In this document: piece after piece, positions 1 through 7,019 of the stretch
Layout: the number at the start of each line of letters is the position of its first letter
Numbering within the stretch: the first letter of the stretch is position 1
Origin: JAFANK01 sp036741695
GTDB taxonomy: Bacteria > Vulcanimicrobiota > Vulcanimicrobiia > Eremiobacterales > Eremiobacteraceae
Reading direction: 5' to 3'
NCBI GenBank assembly: GCA_036741695.1
Contig: DAINRU010000037.1
Location: forward strand, 1-19,654
DNA length: 19,654 nucleotides
The notes under the pieces: model-generated
The model's database searches: none
Seen by the model: the letters and a program-made list of their open reading frames with translations, nothing else
Told to the model about the DNA's origin: nothing
Translations under genes and position numbers: made by a program

Positions 1-432
1 GTGCACTCGGTCGTGGGTTTGATCGTCAATTTCAGCGCCCTGGCTGTGCTCTACTTGACCTTGAATGCCGAGTTCTTGGCCATGATCCAGATCATCATCT
101 ACGCGGGCGCCATCCTCGTGCTGTTCCTGTTCGTGATCACGCTGCTCACCATCGGCTTGGCGCCCATCGAGGGAGAGGTCAATCGTTTGCGTTTTCAGGC
201 CATCCCCTCGATCGTCGCCGGTTTGGCCGCGCTCGCACTGCTCGCCATCGGCGTCAACGGCGCGCAAGCTCCCGCGCCGCCGAGCGCGCCGCCGGAGTTC
301 GGCCTGGTGGGCACGTTCGGCATGGCGCTGCTCACCACGCATCTCTTCGCGTTCGAGGTGACAGGATTCGTGCTGCTCATCGCGGTGCTCGGCGTCGTGC
401 TCATGGCGGCGCGCAAAGAGGTGCGCTTCTAA
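1..432 (+). CDS. nuoJ: NADH-quinone oxidoreductase subunit J (5' partial)
   Basis: NuoJ is a small membrane subunit of complex I. It sits between the quinone-binding NuoH region and the antiporter-like subunits and helps form the central water and charge path. The frame is open from the first base. The family hallmark around residues 25-50 is visible (NAEFLAMIQIIIYAGAILV, then LFLFVITLL), as are two further hydrophobic helices at about 68-85 and 100-137. In this family roughly 25-30 residues, including the first helix, normally precede this point. The GTG at base 1 is therefore probably an internal valine codon, and the true start lies upstream of the window. The stop is one base before the nuoK ATG, so the genes are co-transcribed. 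Family and order (J-K-L-M-N) agree; only the N-terminus is uncertain. Confidence 0.95.
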   Translation: MHSVVGLIVNFSALAVLYLTLNAEFLAMIQIIIYAGAILVLFLFVITLLTIGLAPIEGEVNRLRFQAIPSIVAGLAALALLAIGVNGAQAPAPPSAPPEFGLVGTFGMALLTTHLFAFEVTGFVLLIAVLGVVLMAARKEVRF

Positions 433-433
433 C

Positions 434-742
434 ATGCCGCAGGTGCCGCTCGGCGATTACCTGGCTGTCTCGGCTGCGCTCTTCGTGGTCGGCGTGCTTG
501 GCTTTTTGATGCGCCGCAATCCCATCACCATGCTCATGGCCATCGAGCTCATGTGGAACGCGGGTAACCTTGCGTTCGCTGCGTTTGCACGGACCTTCGC
601 GGACATGTCGGGTCAGATATTCGTCTTCATCGTGGTCACGGTCGCAGCGGCGGAAGCGGCGATCGCGCTGGCCATCGTCGTCATGGTGTTCCGCCGGCGG
701 CGTGTGGTCGACGTGGACGACGTCGCGGAGCTGCGCGGCTGA
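434..742 (+). CDS. nuoK: NADH-quinone oxidoreductase subunit K
   Basis: NuoK (ND4L homologue) is a three-helix membrane subunit of complex I that carries buried glutamates in the proton path. The 102-residue length is normal for the family. Both key acids are present: Glu38 in the run AIELMWNAGNLAF and Glu74 in VAAAEAAIALA; these match E. coli Glu36 and Glu72. The C-terminus ends ELRG, close to the EMRG seen in E. coli. The Trp-Asn-Ala-Gly after Glu38 differs slightly from the more common Asn-Ala-Val/Ser. A purine-rich AAAGAGG lies about 12 bases before the ATG. The stop overlaps the nuoL start as TGATG, which supports translational coupling. Confidence 0.97.
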   Translation: MPQVPLGDYLAVSAALFVVGVLGFLMRRNPITMLMAIELMWNAGNLAFAAFARTFADMSGQIFVFIVVTVAAAEAAIALAIVVMVFRRRRVVDVDDVAELRG

Positions 743-2682
743 TGGACGGATTCTTGGCCACGGCGCCCTTCACCATACTCTTCCTGCCGCTCTTCGGCAC
801 GATCGTCATCGCGCTCGCCGGACCGCGCGTGCATCGTTCGGGCGCTGCAATCGTCGGCAACCTGGCCGTGCTCGGCGCCTTTGTGCTCACCGCCATCCTC
901 GCATGGGCGGTCTGGCATATGCCGGTCGACCAGCAGGTGCTGACGGTGAAATACCCCCCGGCCTGGGCCGCGCACCCTGCATATTGGGCGCATATCCCGC
1001 CGCTCACCATATCGTTCGAGCTGCGCATCGATCCACTGGCGCTAGTGTGGATGCTCATCGTCACGGGCGTGGGCTTTCTCATCCATCTCTACTCGGTCGG
1101 ATACATGGCGCAGTCGCACGGCTATCGCACGTTCTTCGCCTACATGAACCTGTTCGTCTTCGCCATGCTCATGCTCGTCATGGCGGGGAATTTCTTGTGG
1201 CTGCTCGTCGGCTGGGGCGGCGTGGGACTGGCCTCCTATCTGCTCATCGGATTTGATTCCCAGCGTGTGGCGGCCGTCGTGGCCGCCCGCAAGGCGCTCA
1301 TCATGAACGTCATCGGTGACGTCGGCATCATGATCGCCATCTTCCTTATGTACGCGCATTTCGGCAGTCTATCGTACAAGGAGGTCTTCGGGAACGTCAC
1401 GAGCGCGAGCACGAGCGCGCTCGACTGGATCGGCATCTGGCTGCTCGTCGGCGCCGTCGCCAAGTCCGCGCAGCTGCCGCTGCACACCTGGTTGCCCGAT
1501 GCCATGGAGGGGCCTACGCCGGTGAGCGCGCTGATCCACGCCGCCACCATGGTGACCGCCGGCGTCTATCTCATCGCACGCGCACACCCGATCTACGACC
1601 ATGCGCCGGCTGCGGCGATGACCGTCGCCATCGTCGGCTGTGCGTCGGCGGTGTTCGCGGCGACCATCGGCATGGCGCAGTATGACATCAAGCGCGTGCT
1701 CGCATATTCGACCATGAGCCAGATCGGCTACATGGTGTTGGCTGTCGGCGTGGGCGCGTATGCGGCGGGCACCTTCCACTTCGTCGCCCATGCGTTCTTC
1801 AAGGCCTTGCTCTTCATGGCGGCCGGCATCATCATCCACAACCTCGGTGGCGAACAGGACATCCGCAAGATGGGCGGATTGGCGCGACGCATGCCCTTCG
1901 CGTTTTGGACGTTTCTCATCGGCACGCTCGCGATCTCAGGCATCGTCCCCTTCGCGGGCTTTTTCTCCAAGGACGACATCCTCGACGAGCTGACCCTGCT
2001 CCATCATCCGTTGCTCTTCGGCTTCGCGGCGTTCGCCGCGCTCATGACGGCGTTCTACATGTTCCGCCTGCTCTTTTTGGTGTTCTTCACCGGCAACTAT
2101 CGCGGCGATCACGACGTGCACGCCGATTCCTCCGCCACCATGACGGTGCCCGTCTTCATCTTGGCCGTGTTCTCGACGATCGGCGGATGGTTCGTCTTGC
2201 CCGGACATGATGAGATCTCAAAAGCGCTTCAGGGCGCGTTCATCGACGCGGGCCGGCTGCCCGCGATGGGTGAGTTCAACTGGCCCATCACGGCTGTGGC
2301 GACCGGCGCCGCGCTTGCCGGCATCGCGCTTGCCTACTGGCTCTACGAGCGCGCTCCGGCCGTGCGTGAGCGGCTCAGCGGTGTGCTTGCGCCCGTGCGC
2401 AGGCTGCTCTTCAACGCCTATTACGTCGACACTATCTACCACTGGCTATTCGAAGTCCCGGCGCTGACGCTCGCATCCGATGTCGCCACCTATGTCGATC
2501 CCGACGGAGTGGGTGGCGTGACTGCCGGTATCGCTCGTGCGACTCGAGGCGTCGGCGACGCGATGAGCGGTTGGGAGACGGGCTATCTGCGCCGTTACGG
2601 CTTGACCATGGTCATCGGTTTGGTGCTCGTGCTCGCGTATTATCTGCTCGTCGTGCGCGGCGGGATGCCGGTGGGGATATGA
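742..2682 (+). CDS. nuoL: NADH-quinone oxidoreductase subunit L, with altered TM5 active-site residues
   Basis: NuoL (ND5 homologue) is the distal antiporter-like subunit of complex I, with a long lateral helix at its C-terminus. The 646-residue protein is full length. Conserved pieces are visible: Lys241 in AVAKSAQLPLHTW, His266 in SALIHAATM, Asp315 in YDIKRVLAYSTMSQIG, His346/His350/Lys354 in the FHFVAHAFFKAL run, and Lys410-Asp411 in GFFSKDDIL. Two strongly conserved positions are changed. The TM5 motif GWEGVGL reads GWGGVGL, so the residue matching E. coli Glu144 is Gly159 (codon 1216-1218). The following NRxGD motif reads NVIGD, so the residue matching Arg175 is Val190, while Asp193 is kept. 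The reading frame is intact, so this is not a pseudogene by length. Identity is certain; pumping competence is open. Confidence 0.97.
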   Translation: MDGFLATAPFTILFLPLFGTIVIALAGPRVHRSGAAIVGNLAVLGAFVLTAILAWAVWHMPVDQQVLTVKYPPAWAAHPAYWAHIPPLTISFELRIDPLALVWMLIVTGVGFLIHLYSVGYMAQSHGYRTFFAYMNLFVFAMLMLVMAGNFLWLLVGWGGVGLASYLLIGFDSQRVAAVVAARKALIMNVIGDVGIMIAIFLMYAHFGSLSYKEVFGNVTSASTSALDWIGIWLLVGAVAKSAQLPLHTWLPDAMEGPTPVSALIHAATMVTAGVYLIARAHPIYDHAPAAAMTVAIVGCASAVFAATIGMAQYDIKRVLAYSTMSQIGYMVLAVGVGAYAAGTFHFVAHAFFKALLFMAAGIIIHNLGGEQDIRKMGGLARRMPFAFWTFLIGTLAISGIVPFAGFFSKDDILDELTLLHHPLLFGFAAFAALMTAFYMFRLLFLVFFTGNYRGDHDVHADSSATMTVPVFILAVFSTIGGWFVLPGHDEISKALQGAFIDAGRLPAMGEFNWPITAVATGAALAGIALAYWLYERAPAVRERLSGVLAPVRRLLFNAYYVDTIYHWLFEVPALTLASDVATYVDPDGVGGVTAGIARATRGVGDAMSGWETGYLRRYGLTMVIGLVLVLAYYLLVVRGGMPVGI

Positions 2683-4205
2683 GCGGCATGATCAACCTCA
2701 TCGACACCGTCATCTTTCTCCCGCTCTTCACCGGCATCGTGCTGCTCTTCGTGCCGCGCTCAGCGACGCGTGTGCTGAAAGGGATCGCGCTCGCCGGGGC
2801 CCTTGCGACCTTCGCCCTATCGCTGGCGTTCTTGCCGCTTGGCACCGCGTCGGCCGCCGACCAATCAGTGCCGTGGATCTCGGGACCATTTACCGCTGCG
2901 TACCATATCCGCGTCGACGCGCTGCGCTTGTTCTTCGTGTTGCTGACGACGCTCGTCGGGGCGGGGAGCATCTGGGCAGCATTTTCCTACGCGCACGTCG
3001 AGCGGCTGCGTGGGTTTATGTTCCTGCTCTTAGCCTTTGAGACCACGCTGCTCGGGCTGTTCACCGCAGCCGATCTCTTGCTGTTCTACATCTACTGGGA
3101 TCTCATGCTCATCCCGGTCTTCTTGCTGCTGAGCGGCTACGCGGATTCGCAGGCAGCCCGGCGCGCCGCCTGGGGCTACCTCATCTACAATGGGGCAGGC
3201 GGTCTCGTGCTGCTGCTCGGCGTCATCGCGCTCGTCAGCCAGGTCCACACCTTTGAGGTCAGCGGTCTGTTGGTGAATCTGAGCCAGTCGCTGCAGTGGT
3301 GGATCTTCGCTGCCTTCGCCATCGCGTTCCTCATCAAGACGCCGGCCTTCCCCTTCCACAGCTGGATGCCGCCGACATATACCCAGTCGCCCCCACCGCT
3401 CGTCGCCATGGTGTCGGGCGTGCAGAGCAAGGCGGGCTTGTTCGGCCTGCTCGCATTCGGCCTGCCGCTCTTCCCAGCCGCGGCACACGCCTGGGCGCCG
3501 CTCTTGCTCGTGCTGGCCGTGGCCAGCATCCTCTACGGCGCGATCGCGGCCATGGGCGAGCGCGATGCCAAGACGCTTGTCGCCTTCTCGTCGCTCTCGC
3601 ATTTGGGTTTCGTCTGGCTGGCGCTGTTCGCGTTCTCCATCACCGCGGTCTCTGGCTCCATCCTCATGCTCATCAGCCACGGGCTCATCGCGGCAGCGCT
3701 GTTCTTGCTGCTCGGGTTCGTTGAGGAACGAGCCGGCACGCGCGATCTTTCATCGTTCGGCGGCTTGAGCCAGTCGGCGCCGCGCCTGGGCGTGTTCATG
3801 CTCATCGCCGCTATGGCCGCGCTCGGTCTGCCCGGGCTGTCTGGCTTCGCGGGTGAGTTCCTCATCCTCATCGGCACGTGGCAGACGCAGCCGCTCTATG
3901 CGTCGCTCGCGCTTATCGCCGTGGTGCTGGCGAGCGTGTACATGCTCAAGCTCTACCAAAGCACGATGCACGGCCCCGAGCGGCTCCCGCATGGCGGGGT
4001 GGCGCTCGACCTGCGCGCGCGCGAGATGTGGCTTGTCGCACCTCTGCTCGCCGCCATCATCTTTCTCGGCGTCTGGCCAGGCTGGTTGAACGACCGCACG
4101 CCCACTGCGGTCGAACCCAGTGCGAACATCGGTCTCTCGACATCGAACGCCCGCGTCCCCGCGGCGCCCGCTCCAGCGCGAGTATCGCTCGGAGCGCACC
4201 TATGA
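2679..4205 (+). CDS. nuoM: NADH-quinone oxidoreductase subunit M
   Basis: NuoM (ND4 homologue) is the middle antiporter-like proton-pumping subunit of complex I. I start at the ATG in an ATGA overlap with the nuoL stop, giving 508 residues beginning MSGMINLIDTVIFLPL, a typical NuoM N-terminus; the frame stays open further upstream but only inside nuoL. Residues seen: Asp141 in YWDLMLIPVFLL, where most family members have Glu, Lys220 in FLIKTPAFPFHSW, Lys251 in VQSKAGLFGL, His308 in SLSHLGF, His334 in LISHGLIAAALF and Glu393 in FAGEFLIL. The segment after HSWMP reads PTYTQSPPP instead of the usual DAHTEAPTA-like sequence. The end overlaps nuoN by ATGA. The C-terminal ~30 residues are Ala/Pro-rich and probably outside the fold. 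Confidence 0.97.
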   Translation: MSGMINLIDTVIFLPLFTGIVLLFVPRSATRVLKGIALAGALATFALSLAFLPLGTASAADQSVPWISGPFTAAYHIRVDALRLFFVLLTTLVGAGSIWAAFSYAHVERLRGFMFLLLAFETTLLGLFTAADLLLFYIYWDLMLIPVFLLLSGYADSQAARRAAWGYLIYNGAGGLVLLLGVIALVSQVHTFEVSGLLVNLSQSLQWWIFAAFAIAFLIKTPAFPFHSWMPPTYTQSPPPLVAMVSGVQSKAGLFGLLAFGLPLFPAAAHAWAPLLLVLAVASILYGAIAAMGERDAKTLVAFSSLSHLGFVWLALFAFSITAVSGSILMLISHGLIAAALFLLLGFVEERAGTRDLSSFGGLSQSAPRLGVFMLIAAMAALGLPGLSGFAGEFLILIGTWQTQPLYASLALIAVVLASVYMLKLYQSTMHGPERLPHGGVALDLRAREMWLVAPLLAAIIFLGVWPGWLNDRTPTAVEPSANIGLSTSNARVPAAPAPARVSLGAHL

Positions 4206-5698
4206 GCTTCCCCGGCGTGACCATCGACTGGCAGGTCCTGGCACCCATCCTCGCCTTGGCCGCAGGTGGGCTTTTGCTCATGATCGTCGACCTCGTGAGC
4301 CGCTCGGCTCCGCGGGCCGTGCTGTTCGGCATCGGCATCCTGACCTGTGTGGCCGCCTTCGTCACCATGCTTCCGCTCTACGGGCAAGAGACCGTCACGC
4401 TCAATGGCGCGTTCGCATCCGATCGCTTCTCCTGGACCTTTGACGCGCTGCTGCTCGTGACGCTGGCCGTCACCTTCGTGCTCTCGTCGCTGCGCCGTTC
4501 AGAAGATGGCGGTAGCGCCGGGGCCTACGGCGCGCTGCTGATCTTCTGCACGATCGGCGGCATGGTGATGGCCGGGGCGAACAACTTGATCATCATCTTC
4601 TTAGGTATAGAGCAGCTCTCGCTCGCGCTCTACGTGTTGGCGGGCACGGGGTTCCCGCGCGAAGCCTCACAAGAGGCCGCGCTGAAGTATGTGCTGCTCG
4701 GATCGCTCGCGTCCGGCTTTTTGATCTTTGGATCCGCTTTGCTCTACGGGTTCTCCGGCAGCATCCAACTCGACGCATTCGTCCGCCTCGCCGGCCATTT
4801 CAACGGCTTGTTCTACGCGGGTTTCGCCTTGTTGCTGGTAGGGCTTGCGTTCAAGCTCGGGCTGGCACCGTTCCACACCTGGGTGCCGGACGTGTACGAG
4901 GGGTCGCCGCTTGCCGTCACCGGATTCATGGCGGTCGCCGTGAAGGTCGCCGCGTTCGCCGTGTTGGCTCGCCTCGCGTTTACGATATTCGGACCGGCCA
5001 TGACCGTCGCCGGGCCGCTGACGGCGGGCGCCTCACTCGCCATGACCCCGTTGTGGATTCTCGCGATCCTCTCGATGCTGGTGGGCAACCTTGGCGCGAT
5101 CCGTCAGCGCAACCTCAAACGGCTTTTGGGCTACTCGAGCATCGCGCAGGCGGGATATATCGTCGTGTCGCTCGTAGCCGCCGATTTCGGCGGGTTCGGC
5201 GGCGGCTTGATGACGATGCTCTTCTACCTGACCGCCTATGCGTTTACCACGCTCGGCGCGTTCGCGGTGATGGCGCTGCTCGGCGATGGCTCGGATTCCT
5301 ACGCCGATCTTGACGCCTATCGTGGACTGCATTTCCGGCAGCCCTGGCCGGCTGCCGCGATGGCGCTTTTCTTCTTCTCGCTCGCCGGCATCCCGGCCAC
5401 CGCAGGCTTCTACGGCAAGATCCTGCTGTTGGAGCAGGCATTCGCGGGCGGGCCATGGGGCCTCGCCATGGCTGTCGCGCTCGTCTTCGGCACGCTCGTC
5501 TCGTTCTACGTGTACGGCAAGGTCGTGTGGGATATGTACGCGTACTCCGAGGACGAGGCGGTGCTGCCCACGGGCCACGCCTTCGCGCCGTGGGTGGCAG
5601 TCGCCGCGGGAGCCGCCGGCACGCTCGTCTTCGGCATCGCGCCGCAGCTCTTTTACGCGAGCCAGCCCTTCCTCCTCATGGTCCCTCCCGCGAAATAG
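4202..5698 (+). CDS. nuoN: NADH-quinone oxidoreductase subunit N
   Basis: NuoN (ND2 homologue) is the third antiporter-like proton pump of complex I, next to NuoK. The start is the ATG in the ATGA overlap with nuoM, with GGAG seven bases upstream, giving 498 residues of normal bacterial length. The expected polar axis is complete: Glu137 in FLGIEQLSLALYVLAG, Lys218 in LAFKLGLAPFHTWVPD followed by VYEGSP, Lys248 in VAVKVAAFAVL, and Lys406 in GFYGKILL. The motif NLKRLLGYSSIAQAGY at about 304-319 is characteristic. It is the last gene of the operon; a possible hairpin follows the stop within 50 bases. Nothing unusual was seen, in contrast to NuoL. Confidence 0.97.
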   Translation: MSFPGVTIDWQVLAPILALAAGGLLLMIVDLVSRSAPRAVLFGIGILTCVAAFVTMLPLYGQETVTLNGAFASDRFSWTFDALLLVTLAVTFVLSSLRRSEDGGSAGAYGALLIFCTIGGMVMAGANNLIIIFLGIEQLSLALYVLAGTGFPREASQEAALKYVLLGSLASGFLIFGSALLYGFSGSIQLDAFVRLAGHFNGLFYAGFALLLVGLAFKLGLAPFHTWVPDVYEGSPLAVTGFMAVAVKVAAFAVLARLAFTIFGPAMTVAGPLTAGASLAMTPLWILAILSMLVGNLGAIRQRNLKRLLGYSSIAQAGYIVVSLVAADFGGFGGGLMTMLFYLTAYAFTTLGAFAVMALLGDGSDSYADLDAYRGLHFRQPWPAAAMALFFFSLAGIPATAGFYGKILLLEQAFAGGPWGLAMAVALVFGTLVSFYVYGKVVWDMYAYSEDEAVLPTGHAFAPWVAVAAGAAGTLVFGIAPQLFYASQPFLLMVPPAK

Positions 5699-5702
5699 GT
5701 CC

Positions 5703-5750
5703 AGGATCGCACAGCGGGGCAGCGAGTTCGTTCGCGACGGGGATCCTTTA
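5703..5750 (+). terminator. possible terminator of the nuo operon
   Basis: Just after the nuoN stop, AGGATC (5703-5708) can pair with GATCCT (5742-5747). It encloses a small hairpin GCGAG-TTCG-TTCGC (5722-5735), and the right arm runs into TTTA. The T-tract is short and the outer stem has a wide interior, so this is only a candidate. The next gene, on the same strand, could also be read through. Confidence 0.35.
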
Positions 5751-5770
5751 GCGCCCGGACGAGGTTACGT

Positions 5771-6142
5771 TTGAGACTGCGCGTCGTCGCCGCCACACTT
5801 GTCCTGGTCGCCTTTGCGTCGTGCTCGCCACGAGGACCAAGCGGCGGCGCCACGCCCTCGCCGCTGCCGATCGCGACAGGGGACTTCCCCATGCAAGGCC
5901 ATGCGGCCGACTTCTCGTGGGTCTCCGGCAGAATCGAGAGAGACCTCTCGTGCACGTATCTCTTGTTTGGGGATCGGCGTCGCTCGCCGTGGGGCGGACG
6001 GATCGTGCTTGCCGCATCGGTCGATCAACTGTCTGAATTGCGTGGTGGAGATGCAGTCGTGGTCAAAGGCGAGCTGACGCGGTTAGCCTACGGCTCGTGC
6101 GGCGCGCCCTCGTACGTGGTCGAAAGCATCGAAGAGCATTGA
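5771..6142 (+). CDS. small lipoprotein with an OB-fold-like pattern, function unknown
   Basis: I do not recognise a named family. The 123-residue product starts at TTG 5771; GAGG at 5761-5764 is six bases upstream and the frame has no better start. It has a basic N-terminus (MRLR), a hydrophobic core and a lipobox-like FAS-Cys18, so it is probably lipid-anchored; a Gly/Pro/Ser linker follows to about residue 40. The folded part (about 45-123) is beta-rich. It has the spacing WVSGRIE, GGDAVVVKGEL and SYVVESIEE, which resembles a small OB-fold or beta-barrel, and two more cysteines (61 and 110) that could form a disulfide. It follows nuoN by 72 bases but nothing links it to complex I. The fold suggestion is inference from pattern only. 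Confidence 0.75.
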   Translation: MRLRVVAATLVLVAFASCSPRGPSGGATPSPLPIATGDFPMQGHAADFSWVSGRIERDLSCTYLLFGDRRRSPWGGRIVLAASVDQLSELRGGDAVVVKGELTRLAYGSCGAPSYVVESIEEH

Positions 6143-6158
6143 AGCGCGCCAGCCACAT

Positions 6159-6190
6159 GTCAAAGGCGCGAGGGAACTCGCGCCTTTGAC
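6159..6190. terminator. perfect 14-bp inverted repeat between convergent genes
   Basis: Left arm GTCAAAGGCGCGAG (6159-6172), loop GGAA (6173-6176) and right arm CTCGCGCCTTTGAC (6177-6190) pair without mismatch. It lies 16 bases after the stop of the plus-strand lipoprotein gene and 8 bases from the stop of the minus-strand gene, the expected place for a shared bidirectional terminator. There is no long T-tract on either side, so an end-protecting or Rho-assisted role is also possible. Confidence 0.75.
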
Positions 6191-6198
6191 GTTGTCAC

Positions 6199-6690
6199 TT
6201 AGTTGCCGCCGTTCGACGAGCTTGTCTGCCGGTGGTGCCTCCCGCCCGAGCTCGACGTGGAATTGCTCGAGTTTGACATGTCCATCGAGTTCGACATCGA
6301 GCCGCTCGAATTCGTCATGCCACCAGTGGAACTGCTCGAGTGCCGCGTGCCGGCGAGGTGATAGCCCGCGGCGTTGGCGGCGGCTTTGCACATGTACTCG
6401 CCATGCTTGGTCCGCCCGAAGTACGGATCTCCCGATTCGTGATAGGATTTCTTGGCCGTGTTCACCCACACCACGTCGCCCTTGCAATTGAGGCCGCGTG
6501 GGATGGGGGCTTGTTGTGAGAGCGGCAGGGCGGCGATCTCTTTTTGGACCTCGGTCATCGGGCTCGCCGGCGGCGCGACCGTGGCGTTGTTCTGTGGCGC
6601 CGATTGGTTGCCGCCGCAACCCGCGATTGTCACGGCGACGACGAGCGTGAGGGTCGCCTGCGTAGCCGCGCGAAAATATCGAAGGAGCAT
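6199..6690 (-). CDS. lipoprotein with a VWVN-YH-GxTK-GY motif domain and a Ser/Asn/Met-rich tail
   Basis: I start at the ATG at 6690 because AAAGGA lies eight bases upstream and the product then begins with a signal peptide ending in a lipobox (Ile22-Ala-Gly-Cys25); the longer upstream extension has no signal peptide. The protein has 163 residues. A Pro/Ala linker leads to a compact domain at about 68-113 with the pattern CKGDVVWVN, K..YH, GDPYFG, TKHGEYMC and AGYH. Similar short VWVN-type domains occur in many bacterial secreted proteins of unknown role. Cys69 and Cys101 could pair. Residues 114-163 are low complexity, with Ser, Asn, Gly, several Met (GSMSNSMDMSNS) and one HH. The function is unknown; surface anchoring is inferred. 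Confidence 0.8.
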   Translation of the reverse strand: MLLRYFRAATQATLTLVVAVTIAGCGGNQSAPQNNATVAPPASPMTEVQKEIAALPLSQQAPIPRGLNCKGDVVWVNTAKKSYHESGDPYFGRTKHGEYMCKAAANAAGYHLAGTRHSSSSTGGMTNSSGSMSNSMDMSNSSNSTSSSGGRHHRQTSSSNGGN

Positions 6691-7019
6691 GCGTCTGTCC
6701 TTTCTCGATTTAGGGATTGGCCGCTCGTTTGCGCTGCGCGCATAAAACCCTGGGCTCGCATGAGCTGTGAAGAGGCCACGACAAAAGTCGGCCGCTGTCA
6801 TCCTCATCGCGGGGATGCGTTTCTGGCGTGTGATAAGGCTCACGAGGCACACGCCGAACGGCCGCAGCGCTGCGACTTTGCGTGTCCCGCGATGGAAGAA
6901 AGCCAGGGGAGCTCCGCACACATCTATAACTTGTCATCAGGGCGCTTACGAAAGCGACCGATTTTCACCATGCCGTCATTTCTTCCACCCGTCCTAGCTC
7001 AAGGAGCCCTTGGCCTTTA
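6691..7019. other. intergenic region between divergent genes
   Basis: This 329-base stretch separates two divergent secreted-protein genes. I see the Shine-Dalgarno and possible promoter of the left gene, a lone TATAAC at 6925-6930 on the plus strand without a clear -35 partner, and AAGGAG at 7001-7006 ahead of the right gene. The open frames across it are short and show no coding character. Confidence 0.5.
6742..6771 (-). promoter_or_regulatory. possible sigma70-like promoter for the 6690 lipoprotein gene
   Basis: Read on the minus strand, TTCACA (6771-6766) and TTTTAT (6747-6742) are separated by 18 bases. They match the -35 and -10 consensus at 5/6 and 4/6 positions and lie about 50 bases before the start codon. 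Such matches occur by chance, so this is a weak call. Confidence 0.25.

Noticed and set aside
1..3. GTG at the first base as the nuoJ start codon
   Set aside because: The first helix of NuoJ would be missing and the frame is open to the edge, so the start is most likely outside the window.
3030..3680. A 216-codon minus-strand frame opposite nuoM
   Set aside because: Charged, repetitive composition typical of a shadow of a hydrophobic membrane-protein gene.
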